DNA of 64,000 bases from Gnetum montanum (Eukaryota > Streptophyta > Gnetopsida > Gnetales > Gnetaceae), in assembly GCA_015680685.1 (NCBI GenBank), contig MNCI01022649.1, forward strand, positions 3,890 to 67,889. Reading direction: 5' to 3'. Numbering within the stretch: the stretch's first letter is position 1; every line of letters starts with the position of its first letter. The translations under genes and the position numbers were made by a program. The notes under the pieces are model-generated. The model was not told the DNA's origin. It was given only the letters and a program-made list of their open reading frames with translations, and did not search any database. Below, piece after piece: positions 22,580 through 34,059 of the stretch.

Positions 22580-23455
22580 GTTGGCTCACATTTCTCTAGT
22601 TGCCATGTGTGCCTAGTCTTATTTGTTGAGCAATTATTAACATATTCTAGTAATGGGGATTCTTCATTCTATTATGTTTTTATTTCTCTACATGTTCTCT
22701 TAGTCTAGTAAGAATGTGTTTTTCACTTTCACCAAAATATATTCTCTAGCAAGAATGTTCTAGCTTATAAACACCTTTGTAATCAAGACTCTCTAGTCTA
22801 TCTTTCTTAGGGGGATACTAATCACTAATTTTATTAATGGTTTGAAATATAATTTTAATATTTTCTTTTCTTAATAATCTTCTTAGTTTATCAAAAAAAA
22901 ATCTACATGGTATGTTAATAATACCATTGTATCTTTATAATTTTCTTCATTCTTAATTAAACTTTATGTAGTTCTTTATCGTTAATATGATCTTAGATTG
23001 AATTTTCTTTTTTTAGCAAGTCATTTGTCAATGCTATCATTTCAAGCTTTTTCAACAGCTTTAGAATTATAACCATTCAACTTAAAAACATGATTTAGAT
23101 GTTAAGATTGTCTTTTAAGTTTTTCATATTACAAATTTTAAGAACTCTAAACATTATGGTTTTAAAAACTTCTTTCTTCTAATTGAAGGGAAGGTTAGAA
23201 TTAGCATTTAGGTATTTGTTTGTATGAGTTTTCTTTTAATAGCTTACACAAAAGCTTATTAAATTACTATTATTATTATCCATGATCTTAGTAATGTTAA
23301 CATATAAGAAAGAAAGGAAGTTATTATGTTCTTTGTCAATAGTAAATTAAATATTAGAATCAATGGTATTTAGATATGTATGAAATTTGTTTAGTTCATC
23401 TTTGCCATGTTGCAAAATGCATTCTATATCATCAACATATCTAATCTAATGCTCA
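22580..23455 (-). pseudogene. Penelope-like element: RT C-terminus and GIY-YIG endonuclease
   Basis: Minus-strand translation (with stops) starts at IRYVDDIECIL, whose YVDD is the RT catalytic motif. It continues through FTIDKEHNNFLSFL, then THTNKYLNANSNLPF, matching the thumb region typical of Penelope-like retroelements. It ends with YKGVYKLEHSC, RIYFGES and TRLREH (about 22690-22786), a GIY-YIG nuclease with GVY and YFG in place of GIY and YIG. The N-terminal RT half lies at 55573-56120 on the same strand; the two halves join in frame once the 32-kb insertion is removed. Established: GIY-YIG-bearing Penelope elements occur in conifers. This copy is dead, with about a dozen stops. Confidence 0.85.
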
Positions 23456-24395
23456 TGTAGGAACACCTCTTTTGATCCCCTTGTTCTACCCTACATGTAT
23501 GTTTTGCAAGTTTCAGACTTTGTAGAGACATCTTGAAGGACAAGAAGATGTCTTGGCCAAGAGCTGAGTCTTCTCAGAAGATGTCTTGGGGCTCTCAGGA
23601 TACATCTTATTCAAAGTGAAGATGTCTTGGGGGAGACTTCTCCTTAACAGTGGAGATGTCTTAGGCAATACCTCTTATGCTAAAAGAGACATCTCATCGA
23701 GGGAAAAGACAACTCCCAAAAACAATAGACGCCTTGGCTGAAAGTGGTGTTTTTGTAGGAGATGACTTGAGGAGGTTAGAGATGACCCATACAATTGGGA
23801 AACTTTTGGAATTGATCATTCCAAGTTGGGAAATAGGTGGAAGATGGGGGAAAAGATAGAAAAAACATGAAAACTCCAAGTTAAGCTTGTGGAAGGTTTC
23901 CTTAGGTTTTTATCTTATTTTCTTAATAAATATGTTGATATTTCATGCTTATAGAGGGGCATAGAGAGTGAGAGAGAAGTCTTGATGAGAGCTCTTGAGT
24001 GGAGGAGAACTTGGTAAGAGTGTGATCGAGCACATTAAGTGAGTGTAGGTGTGGTTGCAGCTCTAGGATCAATGTGTGTGGATTGGCCTATGTGTTTTTA
24101 TCTCTTGTGTACTTCTTTGAATTAAATCTCAATCCCAATTTGTGGGAGAGATTTTTTCATAGGTTGTATCTTGCATTAAGAACAACCATTGTGTGGTTGT
24201 AGAGCCTCATGCTTTGCAACATCATTTTTAAGTGTTTTGAGAGGTTTTGTGGTTTTGGAGAACCATGTTGTAATCTTCTAATTGAATAATTGAAAATAAA
24301 TGGTTTTCTTATTTTCTAGCAAAAGTGATTATCTTTTCATAATATCTAGATTTAGTATTTGAAGGTGATTAATTATTGTAGTGAACCTACTCTAA
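23456..24395 (+). repeat. 5' LTR of chromodomain gypsy element
   Basis: Aligns end to end with 54633-55572. The body contains repeated GATGTCTTGG/AGACATCTC motifs, direct and inverted (23520-23710), which can form hairpins in U3. Confidence 0.9.
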
Positions 24396-24399
24396 TGTT

Positions 24400-24413
24400 A
24401 TTGGTATTGGAGC
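24400..24413 (+). other. Primer binding site (tRNA-iMet type)
   Basis: ATTGGTATTGGAGC matches the canonical plant LTR-element PBS TTGGTATCAGAGC at most positions, five bases after the LTR. Confidence 0.8.
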
Positions 24414-24459
24414 ATTGTATTTATTGTTGCTTAGATTTGGTTGAGAATTTTTTCTAGTT

Positions 24460-25440
24460 TAGATGAAACCTAAGAAATAATAGGTTCAAGCCCTGAATAC
24501 TTCTAATGGGAGGAAATCCTATGCCTCATATGAAAATTTTGATGACTCTAATTATGGTAGATACTTCTTCTCTAAGCAAGCTTGATGAGAAAGATGAGAC
24601 AATGCTTTCTAGAGCATTTAAAAATGCTACGAGACTGTCATATGTGGAATTGAAGACTTTTAATGGTATAGATGACACCAATGCTTCGCTGAAGGCACTT
24701 GAAAAGCATTTCTAGTTAAAAGAGATACAAATTAACTTAAGAGTACCTATTGCTAAATCTAGATTAGAACGTATGGATTCTACTTGGTCAAAAAAGTAGT
24801 CTTAGGGTTATGAAAGACAAAATGGTCAACCCACTAGAGATTGGGATCTGATGAAGATGGTTAAAAAGAAAATTTGAACAATCTTGTCAAAGAAAAGAGA
24901 CTATTATGAAGTTAAAATTCATAAGGCAAGGTGACAAGGATGTCAAAGAATTCTACCTCAAATTTTGTGATCTATTACATTAAGCTAAAGTAAACTATGA
25001 GGAGTATGAATAAGCTTCAATCTTTTAAGGAGGTCTCAAAATGGTGTATTAGCAAGAGTTATCTTTTTATGAGTTGCAAATTCTTGATGAGACTTATGAC
25101 TTGACACTCAAGGCTAAGAAGAAATTAAGTGGATTTAGAAATAGGAGCAAACAAACTTTTAAGGGGAAGGAGAAGGGATCTAAATATAAAAAGGAATCCA
25201 AGCACAAATTTGAGGAGAAGGATGGTAGCCATGACAAGAAGACTAAAATAGGCAATGAGAAGGATAAAGCCAAGAAGGACCAAGGCAAAGGAGGCAAGGG
25301 TCAAGACATCAACTTATCAAAAATCCAATGCTTTAAGTGTGAAGACTGAGGACACAAGTAATGGAAATGCCCACTTCACAAGGTAGCCAAGGGAAAAGAT
25401 GCACAAACCATGGAGATGGAGGAGACATCAAGCTAATGTC
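24460..25440 (+). pseudogene. gag remnant (chromodomain element)
   Basis: The plus strand carries gag with frameshifts. The N-terminal part includes LSYVELKTFNGIDDTNASLK (24641-24700), then a retrotrans-gag-like stretch with LKFIRQGDKDVKEFYLKFCD (about 24910-24970), a lysine-rich linker (25110-25310), and the zinc knuckle CFKCEDxGHKxWKCP (25329-25373, spacing CX2CX4HX4C, interrupted by stops). Gag packages the element RNA. Decayed. Confidence 0.75.
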
Positions 25441-25559
25441 TTCAGAGAGGTAATCTTAATTCTCCAAAAATTAAAAATGTTTTCGAATTAAATACTTGCA
25501 AATTTAGGGGGAATGTAAATAGAGGAGATCATCCTAATAGAAAGCTACTATTTTGAATT

Positions 25560-25940
25560 GGAGCTAGATGTTTACTTAACAAGCAATGAGTTCATGTTTT
25601 GATTGATGGGGAGCCCAAGAAAATGTTATTTCTTCTAGAGTAGTTGCTAGATTGGGATTGGTAACTAATCCTCATCCTAGACCTTATAAGATGCGTTGGT
25701 TGTCTAGAGATTTTTTCTAAGAGGTGAGGAAACAATGTACTTTGAAATTTAAAATTGGAGATTTTCATGATGTCGTAAAGTATGATGTGTTTCCAATAGA
25801 GTGTGTTGATGTAATTCTTAGTAGACCTTGGAATTTTGAAAGTGGTGCTTAGTGTGATGGAGCAAGATACTTGTGAAGAGTGGTTAGGTATGATGGAATC
25901 CATGAGTTGATTTCCATGACAGTTGAACAAGTGAAATAAA
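25560..25940 (+). pseudogene. Aspartic protease remnant (chromodomain element)
   Basis: Between gag and RT. The flap and C-terminal part are readable: RLGLVTNPHPRPYKMRWLSR (25648-25706), then CTLKFKIGDF, KYDVFPIECVDVILSRPW and MVEQVK. The catalytic triad reads D-G-E instead of D-S/T-G, so it would be inactive. It normally processes gag-pol. Confidence 0.6.
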
Positions 25941-26019
25941 AAAGCTCACTTAATGCTTTCTTAATTCTTCTAGGAAAGAGAAAATATATTAAGGAACATA
26001 ATGAAATAGGTTTTGGTTT

Positions 26020-26710
26020 GTTCTTATGATAATAGTTGTTACTAACCTCAATGATGTGTATGTTGAACTTCCTACAGGTGTACTACACTTGAAGATGAAC
26101 TTTTCTAAGTTTTTCAAGGGAGAATTAGATGTATTGCCACCAATGAGAAATGTTCATCATCAGATTGATTTTATTCCTCATACTACCTTTCCAAATGAAA
26201 GAGCTTACCAAATGGCACAAAATCAATAGGCTAAATTACAAAGGCAAGTAGAGAGGTTACTTGCATATGGCTTCATGAGACAATCCATTTCACCTTTTGT
26301 AGTTCTAGTAATGCTAGTGCCAAAGAAGGATAGTGATGAATGGAGGTTGTGCATTGATTCCATGATAATGAACAAGATAATAGTATTGTGCAAGTTTCCT
26401 ATTCCTTTAATGGATGATATCCTTGATGTCCTTACCAATGAAAAAATTGTTAGCAAAATTGATTTGAAGAGTGGGTACTATCAAATAAGAATCGAACCTA
26501 GTGATGATTGAAAGACAACTTTGAAGACAACAAATGGATTGTTGGAGTCATTGGTGATGCCATTTAGGCTCACAAATGCACCTGCTACATTCATGAGGTT
26601 GATGCATGATATATTGAAGGGCTTAATTGGTAAATGTTGTATTGTCTTTTCTAACAATATTTTGGTGTATAGCTATAATGAGAAAGAGCACTTGGATTAC
26701 TTGAGGATGG
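26020..26710 (+). pseudogene. Reverse transcriptase, N-terminal part (chromodomain element)
   Basis: Clear Ty3/gypsy RT motifs: HQIDFIPHTTFPNERAYQMA, SPFVVLVMLVPKKD, WRLCIDSM (usual R-CVDYR), IPLMDDILDVL, SKIDLKSGYYQIRI, then TTNGLLESLVMPFRLTNAPATF without break, and the active-site region IVFSNNILVYS, where YFDD has become FSNN. The sequence stops at HLDYLRMV because of the insertion at 26711 and continues at 52402 (CLKFEEVQLVVN). Both catalytic aspartates are lost. Confidence 0.9.
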
Positions 26711-27289
26711 TGATAAAGCTAAGTTTGATCATGAAATGACATCATAGCAATGAAATCATGTCAATGATGTAATTGATACAATGTCACCATTCATGCTACA
26801 TCATTATTGATACAATGTCTCAGGATGTGTGCATCCCTATAAATACACACTTGGGCACACAATCCAACAACTTTTCATTCAACACCTTATCCAAACTCTT
26901 GCAGTTTTATTTTGTAGTTTTAGCAATAGTGTGAATGCCTGTGATGTGATGTGAGATAGTCAATTAGAGTCTTTATTTGAGTAAAGTATACTTGGACATA
27001 GTTTTAGTCAATTGGAGTCTTTATTTGAGTAAAGTGTACTTGGACATAGTTTATACACAATAATAAAGATCAAAGTTATTTTCCATCATTGCAGCATCAC
27101 TTAGTTTTCTTTATGTTTACTTAGAATAATTTCCTTATTTTCTTAGTTAATACTTTACTTTTCTAAGTATCTTACTTTACATGATTTGTTAGTAAGTGGT
27201 ATGGATATGATTGGTTTCGAGTGTTAAGTGTAACTATTGATAACCTAGTAGTGACATTACTTGATTTTCTTAGTAGTAATCTCACTTAG
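26711..27289 (+). repeat. 5' LTR, left piece (gag-protease element)
   Basis: Aligns to about 51530-52045 of the 3' LTR. It contains a 48-bp tandem duplication at 26957-27052 (AGTCAATTAGAGTCTTTATT type) that is single in the 3' LTR. The other piece of this LTR is at 42484-42848. The first 75 bp are poorly conserved, so the start is placed from the restored RT frame. Confidence 0.75.
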
Positions 27290-27893
27290 TGTGACATCCC
27301 GTCCTCGGATGTCATGACAAATGTCAAATGGACGATATATTAGACATTATGCATACAAAGAAAATATACTAATGCAAAATATAAGTGATATTCAGCATTA
27401 TGTATAAAGGAAATAATATAAAAAATGTAGAAAAAGAAAGAAAAGAATGCTTTATTGATATGAAAAAGTGTATTCGTATCATGCTTTGAGAGTGTTCCTT
27501 GGGGTTTTCTTCCTTTGGCATATATCCCTTAGAGGAAATCTAACACTACCACCATGATTAGGCCTATAGCCCAGCCAGAAGGGATGGCCAGTTTACTTCC
27601 TATCTTACTTCACCCAACTTCCTGTGACTTGCCTATATTGGCTTTGCCACCCCATGACTTGCCTATACCGGCTTTGCCATTCCCATGCTAGCACAACCTC
27701 TAACCCCAGTATAAATGCCTTCAGTCAAACCCCCAAAGGTTACCTCAAGAGACACATTTGTTATTACAACATGCCCTTTTTGGTCTTAATCACAATTATT
27801 CTTTCAAGTCTTGTCAAGATAACAATAACACTTGTTATGAAGAGACACCATCTTCTTTAGTTAGTAGCATCATTTGGGAATGGGGATGTGATA
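27290..27893 (-). repeat. 3' LTR of the CCR4-carrying element
   Basis: Partner of 41883-42483. In element sense it begins TATCACATCCCC and ends GGGATGTCACA. It includes short internal repeats (ATGACTTGCCTATA, twice near 27625-27670). Confidence 0.85.
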
Positions 27894-27909
27894 ATCTACC
27901 CCCCTTAGG
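27894..27909 (-). other. Polypurine tract of the CCR4-carrying element
   Basis: On the minus strand CCTAAGGGGGGTAGAT abuts the 3' LTR, the expected primer site for plus-strand DNA synthesis. Confidence 0.75.
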
Positions 27910-28344
27910 TTTCGTTCGTCCTCAAATGAGTCCATGTTCTCTATTATTTCTAGCTCTAATGCTTCCTTTCATGATTATGTGCTCTAGTAATTTGATTTCT
28001 CCTTTGAACTTGAAGTTGTTTCTTGCTTATTCTACAAATAAGATGTATTTGAGAAAAATATATGGAAAATTAAATATTACTTTCTTGATACTTACTTCGT
28101 TTTCCAAGATAATGATAAGAACTGAATTAAAGATCTACCAACTACCAATTACCAATTCTAACCAGGGTCACACAATGTGCAACTCATATATGGTTTATTC
28201 AAGTGAAGGCAGTGCATATTCTTTATTCCCAACTTGCATTACATTATATATTTTATTAATCTAATTGAAATATAAATTAGACAATGAATAAAATAATAAG
28301 ATCATCAAGTAAAAGTAAGAATAAGATACTTCTTGATCTTGATC

Positions 28345-29251
28345 AACCTTATGAACAAATAGAAGTAATTGTAATTCTGCCATAAGTGGTATGTGATCAT
28401 ATGGTCTTGTTCATGATGGTAAGGCTTGATCTTGATTCTTCTCAACTTCTTCTTTAGAAATCAACTCTAGAAACTTGGTAACTTGAAATAATCAAGCATC
28501 ATACCAAATATAATCCAAAGTCTCAAGGAAGAATGTTGTTGACCCATCCTCATTAATCATTGCAGAGTAATTTGTAAACTATGATTTTTGATGAGTGTTA
28601 TCCATCAACATCAAATATTCTTGAATTTTGGAAAATGATTTATCTACTGAAGATTCAAAGTAAGCAAAATATGCACTTGCTAATGGAATTACATGCTGAA
28701 TTATTGGAAACATTTTCTTCAAGTTAGGTACATCTTCCAAAGATTTCTTTATAGATCCATATTTTAAGAATTTATAAACACTACTTCCAAATTTTGCATT
28801 AAAGTCTCCATAAAGAATAAATGGAACTAGATCGATACAACTTAGGAATAACTTCTTCTCCAAACTTTCTTCTATGTGCTTAATGAAGTATGCTCCTTAA
28901 CAAAGTCTAACATCTAAACATGTTGGTTTGGCAATTAAATGTGTGTTAACCATGCATACACATCTTTTAGATAGATGAAATTTTAGAATCATTGCTAGGG
29001 ATATGTGATTTTTCCAAAATCTTGATTGTTTTTGCTTTCCCATTACTTAAAGTTCTAGAATTTCAAAAATCATATTTTCTAAACTCCATTCAAATCTTTG
29101 TACAATTCAAACTTGGCTTCTTTATAAAAGATCACACAATCATCCATGTTGTAATTTCTACAATATGCTAATCTGTATGGTTGAAAAGAAGAACTTCCAC
29201 AAGAACCTTTTTGCTTATAAATACCTCTCTATCCCATCTTTTCCAAATTTG
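28345..29251 (-). pseudogene. CCR4-type deadenylase (EEP nuclease) pseudogene, C-terminal two-thirds
   Basis: Continues the segment at 39150-39405 after the nested element. Minus-strand reading gives LEKMG*RGIYKQK, DDCVIFYKEAKFEL, NTHLIAKPTCLDVRL, LYGDFNAKFGSSVYKFL (usual GDFNS), PLASAYFAYF, LDYIWYDA, LQ/FQVTKFLEL and YDHIPLMAEL, which holds the catalytic D-H. This is the exonuclease-endonuclease-phosphatase fold of CCR4/Nocturnin-type poly(A) nucleases, in order to its end. No introns interrupt it, although plant CCR4-type genes normally have several, so it derives from a processed RNA. Stops and shifts make it inactive. Sense matches the host retroelement. Assignment within CCR4, Nocturnin or Angel subgroups is open. 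Confidence 0.85.
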
Positions 29252-29256
29252 GTTGG

Positions 29257-30067
29257 TGATGAGTGGCGAGGTACCCCTACACTCAACCATATGAATATGA
29301 GTGTTTCACGCACAATTCGGTCAAACTCCAAGGACCAAGTGCTTATGTGCCTTAATGGAACACTGAGGGTTAATCAATCGTTGTCTTTCCAAACTTACTT
29401 GTATTGTCACGGTTGTATGGTTAAGTAAGCTTGAGGTATATGATTTTTATAGCTTTTGTATTTTTTATGTCTTCTACTAACAAAGGAGAGGGAGAGAGAA
29501 CTAAGTGGCTAACTTACATTAACTAGTTTCTAAATGTTCCTAACACCAGTATCCGTTCCCACTTGTTGTACACATCTTGAACCAGTGCAACATTGTTGGG
29601 ATTACCAAATGCTAATCGTTATTGGGTTACCAAGCGCTACATGTATGCTCGAAGTGATCGTATTGAGTGTATTTAACTAAAGGGGTTGAAGGTTGAGAGA
29701 AATATTAATTAACTAGGAAAGCATTAAATAATCATTAATTACTAATTAGCTTAATTTGTATGCTATAAAGTTTATCATAAAGTTTGTCTTTATTGCCGTA
29801 CACAAAATTGTGCTAAGGTACAAATTGCTTGAATAAAGATCTGTTTACTCTATGACTCCTACTGTGGGCACACAGAAATAATTCTAACTCTGGAATGACA
29901 AAACTGCAAGAGTTTGACTAAGGGTCTAAATCTAGCTGCCTTGGAACCAAGGGCACCGCCTCTTATTTATAGAAGATGAGGTAGGACACGATATCGCGTA
30001 TGCGATATCACATGGTGGATGTGATATCATGTATGCGATATCGCGTACACAATATCGCGGTTCATCA
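29257..30067 (-). repeat. 3' LTR of GATATC-family element
   Basis: 811 bp, partner of 38343-39149. U3 palindromes lie at about 29978-30058, and the TATA box (minus; TATTTATA on plus) at 29964-29971. Confidence 0.95.
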
Positions 30068-30081
30068 TACCCCCATGACTG
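30068..30081 (-). other. Polypurine tract
   Basis: Minus strand CAGTCATGGGGGTA immediately before the 3' LTR start TGATGAA. Confidence 0.85.
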
Positions 30082-32118
30082 AATGAAAACTCATCCTTGA
30101 GTTTCTTACAAAATATTGAGAAGGTATGAGATTATTGACTTGAATGAAAACTAATGGTGAATGGGATGACATGTGAATAAATCAACATTACAATACATGA
30201 CAACATTAGTGTTCATGACTACAAGAGTGAACACTATACACAATTGACATCCAACCTTATTTGGTAGTTGAGAGAGAAGAAAGAAAGAGAGAGAGAAAAG
30301 GAGAAGACATGTTGCTGCCGATGCCAAGATTGCACCTTCTATTGTCCATTCGTAGCCCTGCCATCAATTTTGTCCCTTGCACAATCGTTTCAGCACTAGT
30401 CCATCCTGAGTGTTTTCTCTAGGTCCAGCCCATTACTGTATGATTGCCATATGCACACACAACACAGTCACATATGAGCAAGGATAAGTAAATCATAATA
30501 TAGTTTATACCTTTTCTCGGTGTAAGGTCCATTGGCTGAGTTGTGATATGGCTAATACGGATTCTAGAGATATGACATTGGTGACTACCCAAGATGTAGG
30601 GGTTAGGAAATATTGAAAAAATTGGACTAGGGCGCCCATGACTAAGAGCAATCCTTTGGTAGCGATAGAATGGAAAAAGATAAGGANTATTGAAAAAATT
30701 GGACTAGGGCGCCCATGACTAAGAGCGATCCTTTGGTAGCGATAGAATGGAAAAAGATAAGGAATAAGAAAGATGGAGAAAAAGAAACAATGATAATGTC
30801 AATAAAATGGATGTCAAAGATGGGAATAAAACAAAAAAAATGTTGATTGCGAAAATGTTTAAGGGAAAGAAGTTAACTGATGCACCAAATAGGAGTGCCA
30901 GTGGGTCCTCCCCAAATCAGGCTCATGCCCTTTATGCCATGACAAACCCACATTCAAAGAGTCCATAGGCTCTGGAAATGTTGTTTGGAAGCAAGAGTTA
31001 AAGTCTTAACCACAAGAATTCACCAAAGAGAAAACAATGCATCAACCAAAATATAGACTACTGATACAACTGGTAATGAAGTGGGAAATGGAGAAAGAAT
31101 GATGGGGAGAAGAGAATTGAATGGAGTCCCAAGAACAAGGTGGTGTATAGCCCCTTGTGTATTTATGGTTAATGTGACTGAGTAGATCTCATTCCAAATC
31201 TAGCCTCAAACAATCCACATCCAGTGACTTCGCATTAATACACTTGGCCAATCCATCCACTCGATGTAACAAGAATGCTTCTGCCAAAGAGTCAACACCA
31301 TTCCAAGGAAAATGAGAAAGGGAGAAGTAGGAAGCGATGCAGGGTCTTAGTTAGAGGGAACATGTTTTTTTAGTTCGATAACTAGTGCTTGTAGCTTGGA
31401 TGATTATTTTGTCTAAGGGGTGTGCTTTGAATTCTCACTATTTTGTTTTTTTTTTTGCTTTTGCATGAGAACCACACTATGCAAAGACTTATTTTTATTG
31501 GCTCAGCTTCTTGATAATGGAGCAATGTTGGAATGGTAAGGAAAACTCAAGAAGAAAACATCCAAGAACCTAAGAATATAGCCAACACAAATGCATCAAA
31601 TCCCTTTGAAGTCACACCCTTTTCAGTCCTTGAGTCCTTCTTTAGTTTGAGAAATGCTTAGTCACCAATTCGTTAATAGTTTTATTATTAAAGAAGAGGA
31701 CTGTATAATTCCAACCCAAGAGAGACCATAGAAATTTATGGATGCATGGATGATGTGGACTCATTGCCTATTATATCAAAAGAACCATACCTTAGTATCA
31801 ACATTATAACTCAAAGGTAAAAATCAAACATTAGCAATCAATAGAATACAGTTCATACCACCATTAGGAGCACTTATTAGGTGACGAATCTAACAGAACA
31901 AAAATAAAAAACAAAGACAAAGAAAAAAACAAAAACAAAAGCAAAAAAAAATAATAGAAAATAAAAATAAAAAACAAACAGTCACACAAAGAAATGAGAA
32001 AGTATAAATGATGTTGCAAAACAAAAACAAGAAATTTAAAGAAATTTGTAAAACAAAAATGTGTAAAAGAAAAACTTAAAAAGGAATTGAGAGCCTAAAA
32101 TGGTTAGTAGAGGTGGCC
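30082..32118 (-). other. Non-coding 3' region between integrase and LTR
   Basis: About 2 kb with no readable protein on either strand; A-rich near 31890-32080. Position matches the extra-ORF or spacer region of Tat/Athila-type elements. It contains the N at 30687 with a 75-bp unmerged repeat (30611-30685 and 30688-30762). Confidence 0.6.
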
Positions 32119-32136
32119 GTCTCCCCCATGACTGAG
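32119..32136 (-). other. Internal purine-rich motif
   Basis: Minus strand TCATGGGGGAGACGG-type sequence just after the end of integrase, nearly the same as the 3' polypurine tract. The same TCATGGGGGAGA occurs at 46494-46505 in the gag-protease element. Confidence 0.65.
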
Positions 32137-32149
32137 TTGGAAGGAGGAG

Positions 32150-33300
32150 ATTCGAAATAGTGAGCAGGGTCATCCCTTCTCAGAGGTATTATGTGCACTG
32201 ACCATTCTAAATTCATGGAAGGGTTTGGTCTATTGCACATTGACTAACAATCTCTTATTAGGGCTCTTAGGTTTGTATATGTTCATGGCCTCTGAAGGAA
32301 AGGTTGCATGAATAATGGAAGGTCCTTCCCACAGTATTTGAAATTTTGTGTGTTGTGCCACATGTGTGGGGTTCCAGTAGAGAACCTTATCTCCTAGTTG
32401 ATACTTAACCTTTCGAATCTTCAAGTCATGATGTTGCTTATTATATGCCTTGTGCAACTCATTTGATGACAGGGTAGCTCTATATACTCATTTGATGACA
32501 AGGCATCATTCAGTTTAGTGCTCCAATCTCGCCTATACTTGCTAATTTTCCTAGTCAATATTTTAGTGATCTCCCTATTGGTGACCTCAGCTTATCTATT
32601 AGCTTGGGGGTGATAAGGTGTACTCAATTTATGTTCAACCCCTAGGTGTTGCATTAACTTTTGAAAAGTTTCACCTATGAAGTGTGTTCCATTATCTGAA
32701 ATAAGTGCATGTGGCACACCAAACCTATTTACGATTTGTTGTTGCACAAATCATGCAGCTGTAGATGATGTGTAGTCCTTAACAGCAGCTACTTCAGCCC
32801 ATTTTGTTAAATAGTTTATGGCAACTACAATGTAGGCTTTTCCATTAGACATTGGTGTAATGGGCCCCTAAAGTCTATTCCCCAAATGTCGAAGGGTTCT
32901 AACGGTTGAATCCATTGTTGTGGACCCTCCATTTTAGCAGTCATTCCCCCATCACGTTGACAGCACTTACAAGATTGGACAAATTGATGGGCATCCTGAA
33001 ATAATGTTGGCCAATAGTATCCTGCAAGAAGATCTTAATAGTTGTTTATCTCCCTACATAGTGACCCCCACAAGGGCCCTCATGAGCATCTTGGAGAACT
33101 CACAGTTGGTCTACCTTGGGCACGCACCATTGAACCAAGCCATTAGGACACACTTTGTTAAGTTGTCCATTGATCTCCATGAAGTACTTGGCTTTGTGAA
33201 GAAACTATTGTTTCTTCTTAAAGCCTTACTCTTGTCATGTTTGTTACGTAAGGAGATAGGTGAGAATGTTACTATACTAGTTCATCTCTGTAGGTAGTTG
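32150..33300 (-). pseudogene. Integrase remnant (GATATC-family element)
   Basis: Minus-strand reading gives the end of the zinc-binding region (C-X2-C before CQRDG), then WIQPLEPFDIWGIDFRGP (first catalytic D), NYLTKWAEV, ALISDNGTHF (second D), HLGVEHKLSTPYHPQANR*AEV (catalytic E region) and, in the C-terminal part, KVLYWNPTHVAQHTKFQ and WEGPSII. The D-D-E residues are still readable, but stops break the frame. Integrase inserts the element cDNA. Confidence 0.9.
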
Positions 33301-33468
33301 GTTATTCACTACACCGGCAAAGAGGGCTTCATTAGGAAAATGATTAGACATTACATATTCATCCTCTTTGCTATCCTAGCGCAACCGGGATAAATGATTT
33401 GCAACTAGGTTATCGTTTTCTTTCCAATCGATCATCATTAGATCGAACTCCTGTAAAATTACCATCCA

Positions 33469-34059
33469 TCATATAATACGAGGGCTAACCATTGGGTTGT
33501 TCATGAGGAACCAGATTGCACTATGATCTATGTGGATGAACACTTTGTAACCTAACACATAGTGCCTAAACTTATCTAGTGCAAACACTACAATCATTAA
33601 TTCTTTTTCTATAGCTGTGTAGTTAAGTTGTGCACCGACGATACTTCTACTTGCATAGTGGATGTAGTAAGGGCATTTTTGGTCATCTAACTGTGTAAGT
33701 ATGGCTCCTAGGGCATAATTGGATGCATCAGTCATGATGTGGAATGGTCTATACCAGTCAAGAGTTTGTAGAATGGGAGTTTCTACTAACTTTTGTTTTA
33801 GGGTTTGGAATGCTTGTTCATATTCCTTGGTCCACTCAAAAGGTACGTCCTTCTTTGTTAGCTCTACCCATGGTTTGGAAATCTTGAAGAAGTTCTCAAT
33901 GAATCTCCTATAGTAAACAGTGTGTCTAAGGAATGATCGAATGTCTTTGATAGTTTTTGGTTGATGGGTGATTCCTTGGATGACCCTAATTTTATCTGGG
34001 TCTACCTCTATTCTTGCATGTAAAACCTTATGTGCAAGTACTATGCCTTCTTGGACCAT
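33469..34059 (-). pseudogene. RT thumb and RNase H remnant (GATATC-family element)
   Basis: The longest open piece of this element. It has TIKDIRSFLRHTVYYRRFI (usual FLGxxxYYRRFI), PFEWTKEYEQAFQTLKQKL, MTDASNYALGAILTQ (first RNase H D), YASRSIVGAQLNYTAIEKEL (the E), and HIDHSAIWFLM (usual TDHxAL). The last catalytic D remains in HIDH. RNase H degrades template RNA during cDNA synthesis. It continues upstream into the RT palm. Confidence 0.92.

Noticed and set aside
22580-23455. Group II intron or LINE RT
   Set aside because: The RT motifs and the C-terminal GIY-YIG nuclease match Penelope-like elements; there are no intron ribozyme domains and no LINE endonuclease.
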